This document shows, piece after piece, positions 62,561 through 63,438 of a stretch of 63,438 nt of DNA (the stretch's first letter is position 1; each line of letters begins with the position of its first letter). The notes beneath the pieces are model-generated. The model was not told the DNA's origin. It worked only from the letters and a program-made list of their open reading frames with translations, and did no database searches. The translations under genes were made by a program, and so were the position numbers. Origin of the DNA: Aureococcus anophagefferens (Eukaryota; Sar; Pelagophyceae; Pelagomonadales; Pelagomonadaceae); assembly GCF_000186865.1 (NCBI RefSeq), contig NW_008705574.1, positions 608,737-672,174 of the forward strand. The letters are read 5' to 3'.

Positions 62561-62638
62561 GCTGCTCCGTTCACCGGAGCACCTAGAAGAGCGGGAGGGC
62601 TGCTCCGTTCACCGGAGCGCACCTAGAAGAGCGGAAGG
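62561..62638. repeat. Tandem hairpin repeat upstream of the 62533 start
   Basis: Two units (62561-62598 and 62599-62638) of 38-40 bp, each containing the hairpin GCTCCG-TTCAC-CGGAGC. They begin 28 bp upstream of the start codon, so they would be in the 5' UTR or promoter. Confidence 0.85.
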
Positions 62639-63438
62639 GCTGCCGTTCTGATGGACATGCGCCGCGAATCGACCCACACTGGTTGCGAGTTGCAGTCGAT
62701 ACTCTGCCATGTTGACGCTCGGCGTGACATCACTTGGTTGACTCCGAGCTGCCTCGCCCAGGTTGGGCACGCGATGCAGCGGTTCCAGGACTTGGCGCGG
62801 CGCTCGGTCTGTGGACCATGTCGCGCCTTGGGCCCGGCTGCGAGTCGCTCGGGAAAGACCATCGGTCGATGGGGAGCAACTTAGTTCGCGTCGGGGCAGC
62901 CCGTGGACGACGAGAACGGCGGTTATCGGTGGGGGGCGACCGACGAGGGGCTCGCATTAGTGCTGAGGTCCCGTATGTGCGACCAACTTCGAAGAAACAC
63001 CCCCTGGAATGTCCCTCCCGAGGGGGCTGTCCGGGCTTGGTCGCACATACGGCCTCGTGCATTGCGCGGTGAGCACCGTGTCGCCCGCGGCGCCGCGCGC
63101 CTCTCGGAGCCGGTGAGGTGATCTCGATCAAATCGGCTCGAGTCGAAGAGCTGCCGCGAGGGCATCTGGTCGCTCCCATGACGAACGATTCCCGACGCTC
63201 TGTGACTCGAAGGGGACCGAAAATCGGGTCGGGGGAAGCTGCCGCGCCTCATTCCACCCCCTGAGGCTGCCCGTTTGCGTCGCCTCGCAATCGTCCGGAT
63301 GTCGCGTCTTTTCATGTGCCTCACCCACATGTTTGCGGACCTCAAAGCCACTGGGATCGTTGCACGTCGCTGCATATTCGAGGAGCGCGGGCCCCTCTAA
63401 GGTGGAGATTCCATCATCGGCCGCTGAATACTCCAGCG
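62639..63438. other. Gene-poor right end
   Basis: About 800 bp with lower GC than the rest and no supported gene. Open frames are short, lack codon bias and match nothing I know. It contains the inverted repeat 62971-63052. Confidence 0.4.
62971..63052. repeat. Inverted repeat with 16-bp arms
   Basis: CCGTATGTGCGACCAA (62971-62986) pairs perfectly with 63037-63052 around a 50-bp spacer. It could be a hairpin or the remnant of a transposable element. Confidence 0.8.

Noticed and set aside
62730..63375. Minus-strand open frames at the right end
   Set aside because: Short, overlapping in several frames, no codon bias and no recognisable motif.

Overview
The window is nuclear DNA of a GC-rich, gene-dense eukaryotic alga. 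The best match is a pelagophyte stramenopile, Aureococcus anophagefferens or a close relative. Three things in the sequence support this. (1) Fifteen short transposon-derived introns (introners) have terminal inverted repeats, 8-bp target duplications and seamless GT-AG or GC-AG splicing, as is known for Aureococcus. (2) One gene has an in-frame UGA at a redox active site plus a textbook SECIS element, and Aureococcus is known to be rich in selenoproteins. (3) Nuclear genes for plastid proteins (Psb27, an Obg GTPase) have bipartite leaders. The species name is an inference; no database was searched.

Layout (strand in brackets): 1-6187 Nup205-like nucleoporin (-, runs off the left edge); 6376-7845 J-domain protein with a RanBP2 zinc finger (+); 8042-8701 unknown (+); 8852-9790 secreted GLG1-like Cys-rich protein (-); 10108-10668 unknown, leader-bearing (+); 10818-12221 UNC93-like transporter (-); 12377-13464 C-type lectin-like protein, apparently frameshifted (-); 13678-20391 MLL/trithorax-type histone methyltransferase with a 50-N gap (-); 20549-21475 secreted Cys-rich protein (+); 21741-22499 secreted esterase with an in-frame membrane-anchor extension after its UGA (-); 22637-23146 plastid-targeted unknown (+); 23166-24828 leucine-rich repeat protein (-); 24926-29943 ankyrin-fibronectin III protein (+); 29951-31810 double sulfotransferase (-); 31927-32898 sulfotransferase (+); 32905-34848 tyrosinase-like copper protein (-); 35025-41130 BPI-ricinB-PqiA membrane protein (-); 41279-42727 repeat-rich coiled coil (+); 42796-44076 multi-pass membrane protein (+); 44145-45188 glycosyltransferase (-); 45568-46944 DsbA/FrnE-like selenoprotein (+); 47077-55567 giant myosin (-); 56098-56634 Psb27 (+); 56727-58993 Obg GTPase (-); 59143-60168 cyclin (+); 60275-62533 unknown repeat-domain protein (-); 62534-63438 no clear gene.

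Genes mostly alternate strand. Head-to-head pairs share gaps of about 100-380 bp and several convergent stops are only 6-19 bp apart. Introners sit only inside coding sequence: four in the myosin, four in the ankyrin-FN3 gene, two each in the methyltransferase and the PqiA gene, and one each in Nup205, the LRR gene and Obg. Every one joins its exons in frame when one copy of the target duplication and the element are removed. I checked this by phase arithmetic for all the complete multi-exon genes.

The items most worth a second look are the selenoprotein with active site Sec-Pro-His-Ser and its 3'UTR SECIS, the UGA-CUA extension of the esterase, the mixed-end introner, the intron that has introner-like direct repeats but no known family, and the BPI-lectin-PqiA fusion.
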